Source of the DNA: Alteraurantiacibacter aestuarii
GTDB lineage: Bacteria; Pseudomonadota; Alphaproteobacteria; Sphingomonadales; Sphingomonadaceae
Assembly: GCF_009827405.1 (NCBI RefSeq)
Contig: NZ_WTYY01000002.1
Location: forward strand, 124,001 to 188,000
DNA length: 64,000 bases
Direction: 5' to 3'
The notes below the pieces were generated by a model. The model made no database searches, had not been told where the DNA came from, and saw only the letters and a program-made list of their open reading frames with translations. Position numbers and translations under genes: made by a program. Within the stretch, counting starts at the first letter, position 1. Each line of letters opens with the position of its first letter. Of the stretch, positions 28,069 through 37,085 are shown piece after piece.

Positions 28069-28503
28069 CTAACCGGGATAGCGCTCCAGCGAATTATTCC
28101 ACGACAGCGCGATCATCTGCTCCAGCACGGCCAGATCGATATCGGCCAGCTTGTTGACATACAGACAGCCCTTGCCGCGACTGTATTTGCCCATCTTTTC
28201 ACGCAGGGCAGCGAATGGCGCCTCATCACCAGCGGCCGAACAGCTAAGCAGGTAGAGCGAATGCTTTGCCTTGCGCGGTGAAAAGCCCACGCGGCAGATG
28301 TCACCTTCACGCCCGCTGTCGTATCTATAATGATAGCTGCCATAGCCGATGATCGTTGGCCCCCACATCACCGGATCGACGCCGGTGACATTGCGAAATA
28401 GCGCATCGAGGACTTTTGCATCCTCGCGTTTTCCAGGGTGTTCCACCGCCGCGATAAAGGCATCTGCGCTGGTCTGCGTTGGCTGGGTCTTGTTGGTCGA
28501 CAT
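28069..28503 (-). CDS. DUF1801 domain-containing protein
   Basis: 144 aa from ATG 28503. The family pattern is clear: KREDAKVLDALFRNVTGVDPVMWGPTIIGYGSYHYRY then FSPRKAKHSLYLLSC and GKGCLYVNKLADIDLAVLEQMI. DUF1801 proteins are small cytoplasmic proteins of unknown biochemical role. It is convergent with the molybdopterin gene (3 bases apart) and divergent from the first CFA synthase. Confidence 0.9.
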   Translation of the reverse strand: MSTNKTQPTQTSADAFIAAVEHPGKREDAKVLDALFRNVTGVDPVMWGPTIIGYGSYHYRYDSGREGDICRVGFSPRKAKHSLYLLSCSAAGDEAPFAALREKMGKYSRGKGCLYVNKLADIDLAVLEQMIALSWNNSLERYPG

Positions 28504-28592
28504 GGCGCGGCATCTTATCGGGCGATTGACAGGCTGCAAGGCGGCATTCAAACCTGCGTACTGACATTCCAACTGGGGGAGACGTGCCGCTC

Positions 28593-29891
28593 ATGTGGCT
28601 GCTCGACAAAATGCTGAACAAGCTGATCCGTAGCGGACAGCTGATAATCACCGACTATGATGGCAAGACCTATGAATATGGTCCCGGCGGCGATGGCGAT
28701 CCGATTCATGTGCGCCTGACCAACAAGAAGGCTTCGGGTCATATTGCCCGCTATCCGCAGGTTGGCGCTGGCGAGGCTTTCATGTGGGGCTGGCTGCACG
28801 TCGATCCGCCGCATGACATTCGCGACATGATCCTGTTCGTCACCGCCCAGTCAAAGGCGCATGGCGACCGCGCCCTGCAACCGCAGGGACCGCTGAAGCG
28901 GATGGCGCAGAAGGCCGCCGCCAAGGCCGACAGCATCAATCTGAAAAGCAAGGCACGCAAGAATGCCGAGCACACCTATAATCTGACGCGCCGCCTGTAT
29001 GAGCTGTTCCTGGATGAGGACCGGCAGTACACCATGGGCTATCACCGCGACCTGAATGACAGCCTGGAAAAGGCCCAGCTGGACAAGAAAGCCCACATCG
29101 CCGCCAAGATGTATATGCAGAAGGCGCGAGAGATGGATCGCCCCTTGCGCGTTCTGGATGTCGGCTGCGGCTGGGGCGGCCTGGCGCTGTACCTGCACAA
29201 GCATTACGGCTGCGAAGTGCTGGGCGTTGCCCTTGCGCCTGACCAGATCGCCTTCTGCAAGGAACGCGCGAAGGCGCTGGGCGTGGATGACAAGGTCAAG
29301 TTCGCGCTGATGGATTACCGCGATGTCGAGGGCGAGTTCGATCGCATCAGCTCTGTCGGCCTGCTGGAGCATGTCGGCACGCCGCACTACCCGCAGTTCA
29401 TGAAGAAGACGCATCAGCTGCTGGTCCATGACGGGGTGATGTTCAGCCATTGCTGCGGCCGCGCGGGCCCTCCCGGCTTTACCGATGCGTGGACGCGCAA
29501 GTACATCTTCCCCGGCGGCTATATCCCCGCCCTGTCCGAATTGGTGACGGAGAGCGAGAAGGCCGGCTGGCAGATCATGGACGTGGAGGCGATGCGCTTC
29601 CACTACAGCCACACGCTGGAGGAATGGTACAAGCGCACCGTCATGCACCGGGAAGAAATTACCGAGATGTATGACGAGAAGTTCTACAAGATGTGGCTGT
29701 TCTACCTCGCCGGGGCCGAACAGAGCTTCCGCAACGGCACGCTGGTCAACTGGCAGATCCAGTATGTGAAGGACCGCGCCGCAATCCCGATGACAGGCGA
29801 CTATGTCTATGAGGAAAGCGCCCGCCTGCGCGCACTGGAAGAGCCGCCCGTGTGGCATCTCGATCCGGCACTGAAGGAAGCGGCGGAGTAG
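28593..29891 (+). CDS. Cyclopropane-fatty-acyl-phospholipid synthase family methyltransferase, first paralogue
   Basis: 432 aa; ATG 28593 preferred over GTG 28584 because GGGGGAG lies at a better distance. The N-terminal lipid-binding domain (residues ~1-95) precedes a SAM methyltransferase core (VLDVGCGWGGLALYLHKHYG; SSVGLLEHVG). Family signatures YIFPGGYIPALSE and EEWYKRTVMHR are present. CFA synthases add a methylene group from SAM to double bonds of membrane lipids; this broader group also includes other lipid-modifying enzymes. In the segment aligned with E. coli Cfa Cys354 (YYLNAC) this protein reads FYLAGA, so the Cys is Ala. Its stop codon lies inside a 15-bp tandem duplication. Confidence 0.9.
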   Translation: MWLLDKMLNKLIRSGQLIITDYDGKTYEYGPGGDGDPIHVRLTNKKASGHIARYPQVGAGEAFMWGWLHVDPPHDIRDMILFVTAQSKAHGDRALQPQGPLKRMAQKAAAKADSINLKSKARKNAEHTYNLTRRLYELFLDEDRQYTMGYHRDLNDSLEKAQLDKKAHIAAKMYMQKAREMDRPLRVLDVGCGWGGLALYLHKHYGCEVLGVALAPDQIAFCKERAKALGVDDKVKFALMDYRDVEGEFDRISSVGLLEHVGTPHYPQFMKKTHQLLVHDGVMFSHCCGRAGPPGFTDAWTRKYIFPGGYIPALSELVTESEKAGWQIMDVEAMRFHYSHTLEEWYKRTVMHREEITEMYDEKFYKMWLFYLAGAEQSFRNGTLVNWQIQYVKDRAAIPMTGDYVYEESARLRALEEPPVWHLDPALKEAAE

Positions 29892-29905
29892 GAAGCGGCG
29901 GAGTA
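29876..29905. repeat. 15-bp perfect tandem duplication spanning a stop codon
   Basis: The unit GGAAGCGGCGGAGTA occurs twice back to back. The first copy contains the last codons and the stop of the CFA synthase; the second duplicates them downstream. It looks like a recent replication-slippage event. Confidence 0.9.
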
Positions 29906-29929
29906 GGCCAAAAGTAGGGAACAAGCGCG

Positions 29930-31150
29930 ATGAAACGACGATCTGCTCTGGTTGCGCTTGCTCTGCTCAGCCCTGCTGCCGCGCTGGCCCAGCAGCCCCC
30001 GCCCGTGGGCATTTCTCCGGTCACGCTGGCGGCAGAGCCTTATCACTTTGACACCGCCGAAGTGCACGGCATCGCCGTATCCGTGGTGGCGAAGGATTTC
30101 GGGCGCCCGTTCGCGATGGAATTCCTGCCCAATGGCGATCTGCTGGTGGCGGAGCGCGCAGGCAATCTCAGGATCATCCGCGCGGCGATCACACCGGGCG
30201 CGGTGATGGACACCGCGCCGATTGCCGGAATGCCGCAGCCGGGCACATCGCAGGGCAATTTCGGCCTGCACGATCTCGCCGTCGATCCCGGTTTTGCCAG
30301 CAACGGCCTGATCTACTGGACGTGGAATATTCCCGTTCCCAATGCCGAGAACCCGGAAGAACCGCCCCAGCAGGGCCGCCTTGCGATCATGCGCGGCAGG
30401 CTTACGGCTGATGGCCTGTCCGGCGTGACGACCGTCTTCGCCATGGAGGAACCCGGTTATGCGGGCGGATCGCGGCTGCAGGTCACCGCCGATGGGATCA
30501 TCTGGATTGCCACCGGGGCGCCCTTTGGTGCCTCCGGACAGGACATGGCCAGCCCGCATGGCAAGGTGCTGCGGATCAACACCTATGGCTCGATCCCGGC
30601 GGACAATCCCTTTGTGGGGCAGGCAGGCGCGCATCCCGCCATCTACTCGCTTGGCCACCGGGACCAGCACGGCCTGACCATTCACCCGGCAAATGGCGAT
30701 GTGTTCACTGCCGAGCATGGCCCCAATGGCGGCGATGAGGTCAATCTGATCCGTGCGGGCGGCAATTATGGCTGGCCCGCCTATACCTTCGGGCGCAATT
30801 ACGATGGCACGCCGATGGGTGTCCCCATGCAGGGAGAGGGCATTACCGATCCGCTGTTGCTGTGGCAGCCGTCCATCGCGCCCTCCGGCCTGCTGTTCTA
30901 TACAGGCGCGGCATTTCCGGCGTGGCAGGGCAACCTGTTCATCGGCAGCGCCCGGCGCGGAGAGATCAACTTTACCGGCGGGCTGGAGCGGATTGTCTTC
31001 AACGACCAGTTCGGCGAGCTGCGCCGCGAGCGCCTGCTGACCCAGCTGCACCAGCGCATTCGAGACGTGGTGCAAGGCCCCGACGGGCTGATCTATGTTC
31101 TCACCGATGGCAATGAGAATGCCGTGCTGCGCATTGCGCCCGGCGAATAG
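29930..31150 (+). CDS. PQQ-dependent sugar (aldose) dehydrogenase, second paralogue
   Basis: 406 aa with a signal peptide (MKRRSALVALALLSPAAALAQ). The propeller motifs match those of the paralogue at 24472-25713: GRPFAMEFLPNGDLLVAERAGNLRII, GLHDLAVDPGFASNGLIYWTW, GHRDQHGLTIHPANGDVFTAEHGPNGGDEVNLI and GNLFIGSARRGEI. It is predicted to be a periplasmic, PQQ-requiring dehydrogenase of unknown sugar. It lies between two CFA synthase genes on the same strand with short gaps, implying co-transcription. Confidence 0.9.
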   Translation: MKRRSALVALALLSPAAALAQQPPPVGISPVTLAAEPYHFDTAEVHGIAVSVVAKDFGRPFAMEFLPNGDLLVAERAGNLRIIRAAITPGAVMDTAPIAGMPQPGTSQGNFGLHDLAVDPGFASNGLIYWTWNIPVPNAENPEEPPQQGRLAIMRGRLTADGLSGVTTVFAMEEPGYAGGSRLQVTADGIIWIATGAPFGASGQDMASPHGKVLRINTYGSIPADNPFVGQAGAHPAIYSLGHRDQHGLTIHPANGDVFTAEHGPNGGDEVNLIRAGGNYGWPAYTFGRNYDGTPMGVPMQGEGITDPLLLWQPSIAPSGLLFYTGAAFPAWQGNLFIGSARRGEINFTGGLERIVFNDQFGELRRERLLTQLHQRIRDVVQGPDGLIYVLTDGNENAVLRIAPGE

Positions 31151-31168
31151 CGCGCTAGGGCGCATGAT

Positions 31169-32422
31169 ATGTCTGCTTCTGAAAAACTGATCGATCGATT
31201 GCTCGGCAAGCTCGTCCGCAAGGGCAGCCTGCGTGTCACCCATGCCAGCGGCGTTACCCGCACATTTGGAACGCCGACGCAGGGCTTCCCCGATATTGGC
31301 GTGCGCTTTGTCGACAAGAAGGTGGCGCGCGACATCTTGCTCGACCCCCGCCTTGGTGTGGGGGAGGCCTTCATGGACGGGCGCATCGTGATCGAACATG
31401 GCGATGTGATGGGTCTGGTGTCGCTGATGCGGGCCAACAATCGCTGGGAAGACAATATCCGCCTCGCCCCGCCCTCCCTGCCGCGGCGCATAAAGGGCCG
31501 GATCAGCTCTGCCCTGCGCAGCGTCAACAAGCCGGGCAGCAGCAAGAGCAACGTCGCCCATCACTATGATATCGGCAATGATCTGTACCAGCTGATGCTC
31601 GACCCGGAGCATATGCAGTACAGCTGTGCCTATTGGACGGATGAGACCGAAACACTGGCGCAGGCGCAGGAAGCCAAGCTGGCGCATATCGCCGCCAAGC
31701 TGAAACTGCAGCCCGGCAACACGGTGCTGGATATTGGCTGCGGCTGGGGCGGCATGGCGATCTTCCTTGCCAGCCGCGCCGATGTGACCGTGCTGGGCAT
31801 CACGCTGAGCGAGGAACAGCTCGCACTGGCCCGCAAGCGCGCAGAGGCCGCCGGCGTGGCCGACCGCGTCACCTTCGAGCTGGTCGATTACCGCGATCTT
31901 GCCGCGCGCGGGGCCACATTCGACCGGATCGTTTCTGTCGGCATGTTCGAACACGTCGGTGTGCCGCAGTTCGAGACGTATTTTCGCGCCTGCGCCAACA
32001 TGCTCAGCCCGGACGGCGCCTTCCTGATGCACACGATCGGCCGCATGGGAACGCCCGGACGCACCGATGCCTTTACCGACAAATGGATCTTCCCCGGCGG
32101 CTATATCCCCGCGCTGAGCGAGACCGTGGCGGCGAGCGAGAAAGTGCGCCTGATCGCCAGCGATGTGGAGACGCTGCGGCTGCATTATGCGCGCACCATT
32201 CGTGAATGGTATGTGCGCTGCGTGGACAAGCAGACCGAGATAGAGGCGCTGATGGATGCGCGCTTCTATCGCCTGTGGACCTTCTATCTGGCGGGCGCGG
32301 CCACCGCGTTCGAGCATGGATCGATGTGCAATTACCAGATTCAGTATGTGCGCGATCGCCACGCCCTGCCGCTGACGCGCAGCTATATCGAAGAGGCAGA
32401 GAAGCGCCTGCTGAACAGCTGA
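31169..32422 (+). CDS. Cyclopropane-fatty-acyl-phospholipid synthase family methyltransferase, second paralogue
   Basis: 417 aa. The domain order is that of the first paralogue: N-terminal lipid-binding domain (residues ~1-90), then the classic Cfa motifs NVAHHYDIGNDLYQLMLDPEHMQYSCAYW, VLDIGCGWGGMAIFLA, VSVGMFEHVG and WIFPGGYIPALSE. It is closer to canonical Cfa than the first copy, which lacks the HHYDIGN/MQYSCAYW block. The residue aligned with E. coli Cys354 is also Ala (FYLAGA). Nineteen bases separate it from the sugar dehydrogenase and ten from the MATE gene. Confidence 0.95.
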   Translation: MSASEKLIDRLLGKLVRKGSLRVTHASGVTRTFGTPTQGFPDIGVRFVDKKVARDILLDPRLGVGEAFMDGRIVIEHGDVMGLVSLMRANNRWEDNIRLAPPSLPRRIKGRISSALRSVNKPGSSKSNVAHHYDIGNDLYQLMLDPEHMQYSCAYWTDETETLAQAQEAKLAHIAAKLKLQPGNTVLDIGCGWGGMAIFLASRADVTVLGITLSEEQLALARKRAEAAGVADRVTFELVDYRDLAARGATFDRIVSVGMFEHVGVPQFETYFRACANMLSPDGAFLMHTIGRMGTPGRTDAFTDKWIFPGGYIPALSETVAASEKVRLIASDVETLRLHYARTIREWYVRCVDKQTEIEALMDARFYRLWTFYLAGAATAFEHGSMCNYQIQYVRDRHALPLTRSYIEEAEKRLLNS

Positions 32423-32432
32423 GGCCCGCCGC

Positions 32433-33824
32433 ATGGCCCAGACCGCCCATTCCCAATCCACACCGCTGACCCGCGCGAGCATTTTCGCGCAGGCCTGGCC
32501 CATCATGCTGGGGCAGGCCTCGATCCCGCTGGTGGGCGTGGTGGATGCCACCGTTATCGGGCGCACGGGCGATGCTGCCGCGCTGGCCGGCGTGGCACTG
32601 GGCGCGACGGTGATCGGCCTGATATTCTGGAGCTTTGGCTTTCTGCGCATGGGCATGACCGGCCTGACCGCCCAGGCGGATGGAGCGAATGACCGGCAGG
32701 AGGTGGAGGCGCTGCTGCTGCGGGCGCTGCTGATCGGCTTTGGCATTGGCCTTGCCCTGCTGGCGCTGCAATGGCCGCTGGGCAGCCTTGCCTTCTCACT
32801 GCTGGCCGGGGGCGAGGATGTGACGGCTGAGGCCAGCCAGTATGTCTCCGCCCGCTTCTTTGGCGCGCCCGCTGCCCTGTGCGTCTTTGCCATCAATGGC
32901 TGGCTGCTGGGCCTTGGTCGCACGCGGTCCGCGCTGGTGCTGCAAATCGTCATGAACATCGTCAACGTCATCGCCGATCTGGTGCTGGTGTGGGGATATG
33001 ACATGGGCGCGGCTGGCGTGGGCATCGGCACCGCGCTGGCAGAATGGACCGCGCTGGCAGTGGGCCTTGTGCTGGCAGGCCGCGTTGCGGGCGGGTCCTT
33101 TGCCGCCATCATCCGCCGCATGCCGCGCAGCGCCATCATCGATCCTGCAGCCTTGAAACGGCTGTTCGCAGTCAACCGGGACATCATGATCCGCACGCTC
33201 GCGCTGCTGTTCATGTTCACCTGGTACGCCAATGCCGGGGCGCGGCTGGGCACGGTGCAGTTGGCGGCCAACCATGTGCTGCTGCAATTCATCAACATGG
33301 CCGCCTTCGTGCTCGATGCCTTTGCCTTCACGGCGGAGAGCCGCGTGGGCAATGCCATCGGCGCGCGGTCCAAGGCCACTTTCCTGCGCGCGGTCAGGCT
33401 GGCGGGCGAGTTTTCCCTGGCCGCGGCGCTGGTGCTGAGTGCGGTGTTCCTGATTGGCGGTCCGGCGGTGATCGGCTTCATCACCACCGATCCGCTGGTC
33501 CGGGCAGAGGCGATGCGCTTCATGCCCTTCGCTGCGCTGGTGCCGCTGATCGGCATGCCCAGCTGGCTGCTCGACGGCATCTTCATCGGCGCCACGCGTG
33601 GCCGCGCGCTGCGCAATGCCGGCGTATTGGCAACGCTGCTCTATCTGGCGCTGGACCTGGTAATGAGGCCGCAAGAAAATCTGGGCGTATGGATCGCCTT
33701 TTCAGCGAGCTATTTCTTTCGTGCCGGTGCGCTTGCGCTTTACCTTCCGGGCCTGCTTCGTTCGCTAGATTGCGGCGATGCAGCAAAGATGCTTGACGAG
33801 GGACCCCACAACAATGCTCAATAG
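32433..33824 (+). CDS. MATE family efflux transporter
   Basis: 463 aa with about 12 transmembrane helices in two related halves. DinF/NorM-type features include the N-terminal AWPIMLGQASIPLVGVVDATVIG and the second-half MIRTLALLFMFTWYANAGARLGTVQLAANHVLLQF. MATE proteins export drugs or metabolites using sodium or proton gradients; substrate unknown. It directly follows the second CFA gene and precedes a secreted protein, so membrane-lipid modification and transport may be co-expressed. Confidence 0.92.
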   Translation: MAQTAHSQSTPLTRASIFAQAWPIMLGQASIPLVGVVDATVIGRTGDAAALAGVALGATVIGLIFWSFGFLRMGMTGLTAQADGANDRQEVEALLLRALLIGFGIGLALLALQWPLGSLAFSLLAGGEDVTAEASQYVSARFFGAPAALCVFAINGWLLGLGRTRSALVLQIVMNIVNVIADLVLVWGYDMGAAGVGIGTALAEWTALAVGLVLAGRVAGGSFAAIIRRMPRSAIIDPAALKRLFAVNRDIMIRTLALLFMFTWYANAGARLGTVQLAANHVLLQFINMAAFVLDAFAFTAESRVGNAIGARSKATFLRAVRLAGEFSLAAALVLSAVFLIGGPAVIGFITTDPLVRAEAMRFMPFAALVPLIGMPSWLLDGIFIGATRGRALRNAGVLATLLYLALDLVMRPQENLGVWIAFSASYFFRAGALALYLPGLLRSLDCGDAAKMLDEGPHNNAQ

Positions 33825-33834
33825 GACCATGAAC

Positions 33835-34395
33835 ATGGCTCACCTGCGAATCAAATCGATAACCCGATGGCTTGGCGCGCTGGTGCTGGTGCTTGGCATC
33901 AGTCTCATGGCCAGCGTGCCCGCGCAGGCCGCTGTGCAAGTGTCCTTTCACAGCTTCAACGGATCGGTCCTGTGGGGCCGCTATCCGCACACCTTCGTGG
34001 TGTTCCAGGGCGTGCTGGATGACACCGGCCAGATGGTGAATGAGAATTTCGGCTTCTCTGCCAAATATACCACGCAGGCGATAACCAGCGGCCCGGCTGA
34101 ACATGAGATCATCGTGGAGGAACAGCGCACGATCGCGGACACCAACCGCCACTTCACCATCACCGTATCCGATACGAAATACCGTGAACTGCGGGCCGAG
34201 GTGGAGCGCTGGCGCAACCATCCGGGGCGATATTACGATCTGGACGAGCGCAATTGCATCCACTTCGTTGCCCGCATGGCCCAGCTTGTCGGCCTGCAGG
34301 TCGATGTGCCCGAAGACTTCCTCCGCCGCCCGAAGGCCTGGCTCAATTACATCACCCGCAACAACCCGCAACTGCACGCCCGCGAGATTGATTGA
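33835..34395 (+). CDS. Secreted protein, possible permuted NlpC/P60 (LRAT-like) peptidase fold
   Basis: 186 aa from ATG 33835 (AGGA about 9 bases upstream; in-frame ATGs at 33814 and 33829 are alternatives). A signal peptide ends SVPAQAA. Two suggestive motifs follow: WGRYPHTFVVFQG with a histidine near the N terminus, and DERNCIHFVARMAQLVGL with a cysteine near the C terminus. A His-before-Cys order is that of circularly permuted NlpC/P60 or LRAT-type papain folds, so a periplasmic thiol hydrolase is plausible but not proven. It closes the 28.6-34.4 kb gene cluster. Confidence 0.72.
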   Translation: MAHLRIKSITRWLGALVLVLGISLMASVPAQAAVQVSFHSFNGSVLWGRYPHTFVVFQGVLDDTGQMVNENFGFSAKYTTQAITSGPAEHEIIVEEQRTIADTNRHFTITVSDTKYRELRAEVERWRNHPGRYYDLDERNCIHFVARMAQLVGLQVDVPEDFLRRPKAWLNYITRNNPQLHAREID

Positions 34396-34473
34396 CCATC
34401 TGATTGGTGATCTGCGTTGCGACAAGCCGCGCCGCCTGATAGGCGCGCCGCGACCCGAATTGCGGAGCAACCA

Positions 34474-35694
34474 ATGTCCGATATCAAGCGTGTAGTCCTC
34501 GCCTATTCCGGCGGCCTCGATACCAGCGTGATCGCCAAATGGCTCGAAACCGAGCGTGGCTATGAAGTCGTCACCTTTACCGCCGATCTTGGCCAGGGTG
34601 AGGAGATCGAGCCTGCGCGGATCAAGGCGCGCGCGATGGGTATTCCTGACAAGCACATCTACATCGAAGACGTGCGCGAGGAGTTCGTGCGCGATTTCGT
34701 GTTCCCGATGATGCGCGCCAATGCCCGCTATGAAGGCGATTACCTGCTGGGCACCAGCATTGCCCGCCCGCTGATTTCCAAGCGACTGGTGGAGATCGCG
34801 CATGAGACTGGCGCCGATGCCATTGCCCATGGGGCCACCGGCAAGGGCAATGACCAGGTACGGTTCGAACTCTCCGCCTATGCGCTCGACCCGGACATCA
34901 AGGTGATCGCCCCCTGGCGCGAATGGGAACTGACCAGCCGCACCGCGCTGATCGCCTGGGCCGAGGCGCACCAGATTTCCGTGCCCAAGGACAAGCGCGG
35001 CGAAAGCCCGTTCTCCACCGATGCCAACCTCCTGCACACTTCGTCCGAAGGCAAGGTGCTGGAAGACCCGTGGCAGGAAACGCCGGACTATGTCTATTCG
35101 CGCACGGTCAATCCGGAAGACGCGCCCGACCAGCCCGAATATATCGAGATCGGCTTCGAAAAGGGCGACGGCGTGTCGCTCAATGGCGAGGCCATGAGCC
35201 CCGCCACCCTGCTCACCGCCCTCAATGACCTTGGCCGCAAGCACGGCATCGGCCGGCTCGACCTGGTCGAAAACCGCTTCGTCGGCATGAAGAGCCGCGG
35301 CATGTATGAGACGCCCGGCGGCGAGATTTACGCCCGCGCGCACCGGGGGATCGAACAGATCACGCTGGATCGCGGTGCCGCCCACCTCAAGGACGAGCTG
35401 ATGCCGCGCTATGCGGAGCTGATCTACAACGGCTTCTGGTTCAGCCCGGAGCGGGAGATGCTGCAGGCTGCGATCGACCTCAGCCAGCAGAAGGTTGAGG
35501 GCACTGTCCGGCTCAAGCTGTACAAGGGCAATGCCATGGTGGTTGGCCGCAAGAGCCCCGCCAGCCTCTATTCCGAAGCGCATGTGACGTTTGAGGACGA
35601 TGCGGGTGCCTATGACCAGAAGGACGCCGCCGGCTTCATCAAGCTCAACGCCCTGCGGCTGCGCCTGCTTGGCCAGAGGGACCGGCGCGGCTAA
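34474..35694 (+). CDS. argG: Argininosuccinate synthase
   Basis: 406 aa, normal length. ArgG joins citrulline and aspartate with ATP. Signatures: [16 protein letters not shown]-loop, [43 protein letters not shown] and [15 protein letters not shown] 34474 has GGAG 8 bases upstream. argH is not adjacent. The gene-free structured region 35695-36455 follows directly. Confidence 0.97.
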   Translation: MSDIKRVVLAYSGGLDTSVIAKWLETERGYEVVTFTADLGQGEEIEPARIKARAMGIPDKHIYIEDVREEFVRDFVFPMMRANARYEGDYLLGTSIARPLISKRLVEIAHETGADAIAHGATGKGNDQVRFELSAYALDPDIKVIAPWREWELTSRTALIAWAEAHQISVPKDKRGESPFSTDANLLHTSSEGKVLEDPWQETPDYVYSRTVNPEDAPDQPEYIEIGFEKGDGVSLNGEAMSPATLLTALNDLGRKHGIGRLDLVENRFVGMKSRGMYETPGGEIYARAHRGIEQITLDRGAAHLKDELMPRYAELIYNGFWFSPEREMLQAAIDLSQQKVEGTVRLKLYKGNAMVVGRKSPASLYSEAHVTFEDDAGAYDQKDAAGFIKLNALRLRLLGQRDRRG

Positions 35695-35732
35695 CGGCGC
35701 AATGATTTCACCCGGTGCGGCGAGCTGTTGAG

Positions 35733-35775
35733 TTTTCCACCCTTGTCCACCGGCAAAATCACAAAAAGTGGATAA
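35733..35775. other. DnaA-box-like sites
   Basis: One near-consensus box on the minus strand (TTATCCACT, 35767-35775; 8 of 9 matches to TTATCCACA) and a weaker plus-strand site (TTGTCCACC, 35743-35751), with a TTTTCCAC just before. Such sites often regulate genes and do not by themselves define an origin. Confidence 0.3.
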
Positions 35776-35819
35776 GTCGGCTGCCCCGGTCTTGCCCGAC
35801 TCGCCTCCCCTGCGCATCT

Positions 35820-36283
35820 TCAGGTCATCGAAAGCGGAAACGGATTTCCACCCAGGATCGCCTGCCGATCCGAAGCGGAGAAACCAGCCACGATCGACGC
35901 GGCGCTGGTAGCCAGCGTGGAGTAGGAAAGAGGACCGGATCACCCGCAAGGGAGGCCGCAATCGGACTGTTGATCCCACCTGGAAATCAACGACGGAAAG
36001 GCCGGATCTGCAAATCTGGTTGCCGATGGAAAGGTGATGCCCCCTGGCACCCCCGTTCCGCTCGAGGCAGCAGGACGCGCGATACGGTCTCGGATCGAAG
36101 CGAGGCAAGGGACAGGTCTTTCGAGATCACACCCGGCCAAGACAAGATCCGGCACCGGCGCGAGCGCCGGACGACAGAACCATCGGCTTGCCGAAGGTGA
36201 TAACGTCAGGCGTAAAGTATCCTCCGGGATCCACACGTCGGTGAGAGTGGGGTCGGCAGCAATGCCGGCCCCATTTCTCTTTT
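35820..36283 (+). ncRNA. Candidate long structured non-coding RNA between argG and rlpA
   Basis: No protein family can be recognised in 35.8-36.25 kb on either strand, yet the segment is packed with perfect hairpins: GGATCG/CGATCC (35855-35871), GTTGAT/ATCAAC with a GGA-bearing loop (35969-35991) and CCGGCG/CGCCGG with a CGAG tetraloop (36155-36170), and it ends at a textbook terminator (36249-36283). GGA triplets are frequent, many in predicted loops or linkers. This pattern suggests an independent RNA of roughly 450 nt; start point is approximate. A candidate promoter TTGCCC-17-CATCTT lies just before 35820. It lacks RNase P, tmRNA and SRP signatures. Confidence 0.55.
36249..36283 (+). terminator. 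Intrinsic terminator
   Basis: A 10-bp stem (GGGGTCGGCA/TGCCGGCCCC, one T-G wobble) with a GCAA tetraloop is followed directly by ATTTCTCTTTT. It lies well before rlpA and well after argG, so it terminates a transcript from the intervening region or a long argG transcript. Confidence 0.9.
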
Positions 36284-36455
36284 CAGACGCCTTTCCTGCC
36301 CGCCGCATCTTCATCGATTCTCCTTCGCCTGCGGGCCAATTCGTTCCTGGCGGGGCACGGTTCTCCCCAAATTTGCGACCGGATGCCCCTTTCCAGCGTT
36401 CACTCGCCCGCCGCCGGGTGGCGCATTTCCACCCCGCAGCGTATCTGCACCTCCC

Positions 36456-37043
36456 ATGACGGCCCCTAAAGCCCACTCGCTGCGCACGCAGCTGGCCTTT
36501 GCCGCCACTGCCCTTCTGGCCCTTGGCGGGGCCGTGGGCGCTGGCCACGCGCAGACCGCGGATTCGGTTGCAACGGCGTCCAGCGCGGCGCTCACCAGCA
36601 ACCCGTCGCTGCCGGTCTTCACCCCTTCTGCCGAGCCTGCTTTCGACCAGGCGTTCGACCATCTGGACGGCGCCGCCGCCGATCCCGTTCTGCCGCCCCA
36701 TGCGGTGGACATCACCGCCATCGACCCGGCCGTGGAAGGCGAGGCGCAGAGCCTGGGGCGCGGCGTTGCATCCTATTACGGCCGCCGCTTTGCCGGTCGC
36801 CCCACCGCCAGCGGAGAGGCGTTCGACCCGCAGGACCTCACCGCCGCACACCGCAGCCTGCCATTTGGCAGCCGCGTGCGGGTGACCAACCCGCATAATG
36901 GCCGATCGGTCGTGGTGCGCATCAACGACCGCGGACCGTTCGTGGCGGGCCGCCTGATCGATGTCTCGCGCATCGCGGCAGAGCAGCTGGGCATGATCCA
37001 GTCCGGCCATGCCACGGTGGAGCTGGAACTGCTCAACGGCTGA
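36456..37043 (+). CDS. rlpA: Septal-ring lytic transglycosylase RlpA family protein
   Basis: 195 aa. A signal peptide (hydrophobic residues ~13-30, cleaved near GHAQ) precedes a spacer and the double-psi beta-barrel RlpA domain: GVASYYGRRFAGRPTASGEAFDPQDLTAAHRSLPFGSRVRVTN and VVVRINDRGPFVAGRLIDVSRIAAEQLG, with the catalytic Asp in INDRGPF. RlpA cleaves stem-less glycan strands at the septum in other proteobacteria. No SPOR domain follows, so septal targeting is not certain. Confidence 0.93.
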   Translation: MTAPKAHSLRTQLAFAATALLALGGAVGAGHAQTADSVATASSAALTSNPSLPVFTPSAEPAFDQAFDHLDGAAADPVLPPHAVDITAIDPAVEGEAQSLGRGVASYYGRRFAGRPTASGEAFDPQDLTAAHRSLPFGSRVRVTNPHNGRSVVVRINDRGPFVAGRLIDVSRIAAEQLGMIQSGHATVELELLNG

Positions 37044-37085
37044 TCGGTTGCGCGGGCGCGCCGTGCCCGGTAGCATTGGCGCACC

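Noticed and set aside
29807..33616. 1269-codon open frame on the minus strand
   Set aside because: It lies antisense to the sugar dehydrogenase, the second CFA synthase and the MATE gene, is low-complexity (Ser/Arg/Ala) and matches no family. GC-rich codon use opens such frames.
35733..35775. Replication origin
   Set aside because: Only one near-consensus DnaA box and weak ones are present, without AT-rich unwinding region or the usual neighbouring genes.
35820..36283. RNase P RNA
   Set aside because: An ACAGAAC...GGCTT stretch near 36173 recalls the RNase P 3' part, but the GAGGAAAGTCC and GGTGAAAGGG-type core motifs are missing.
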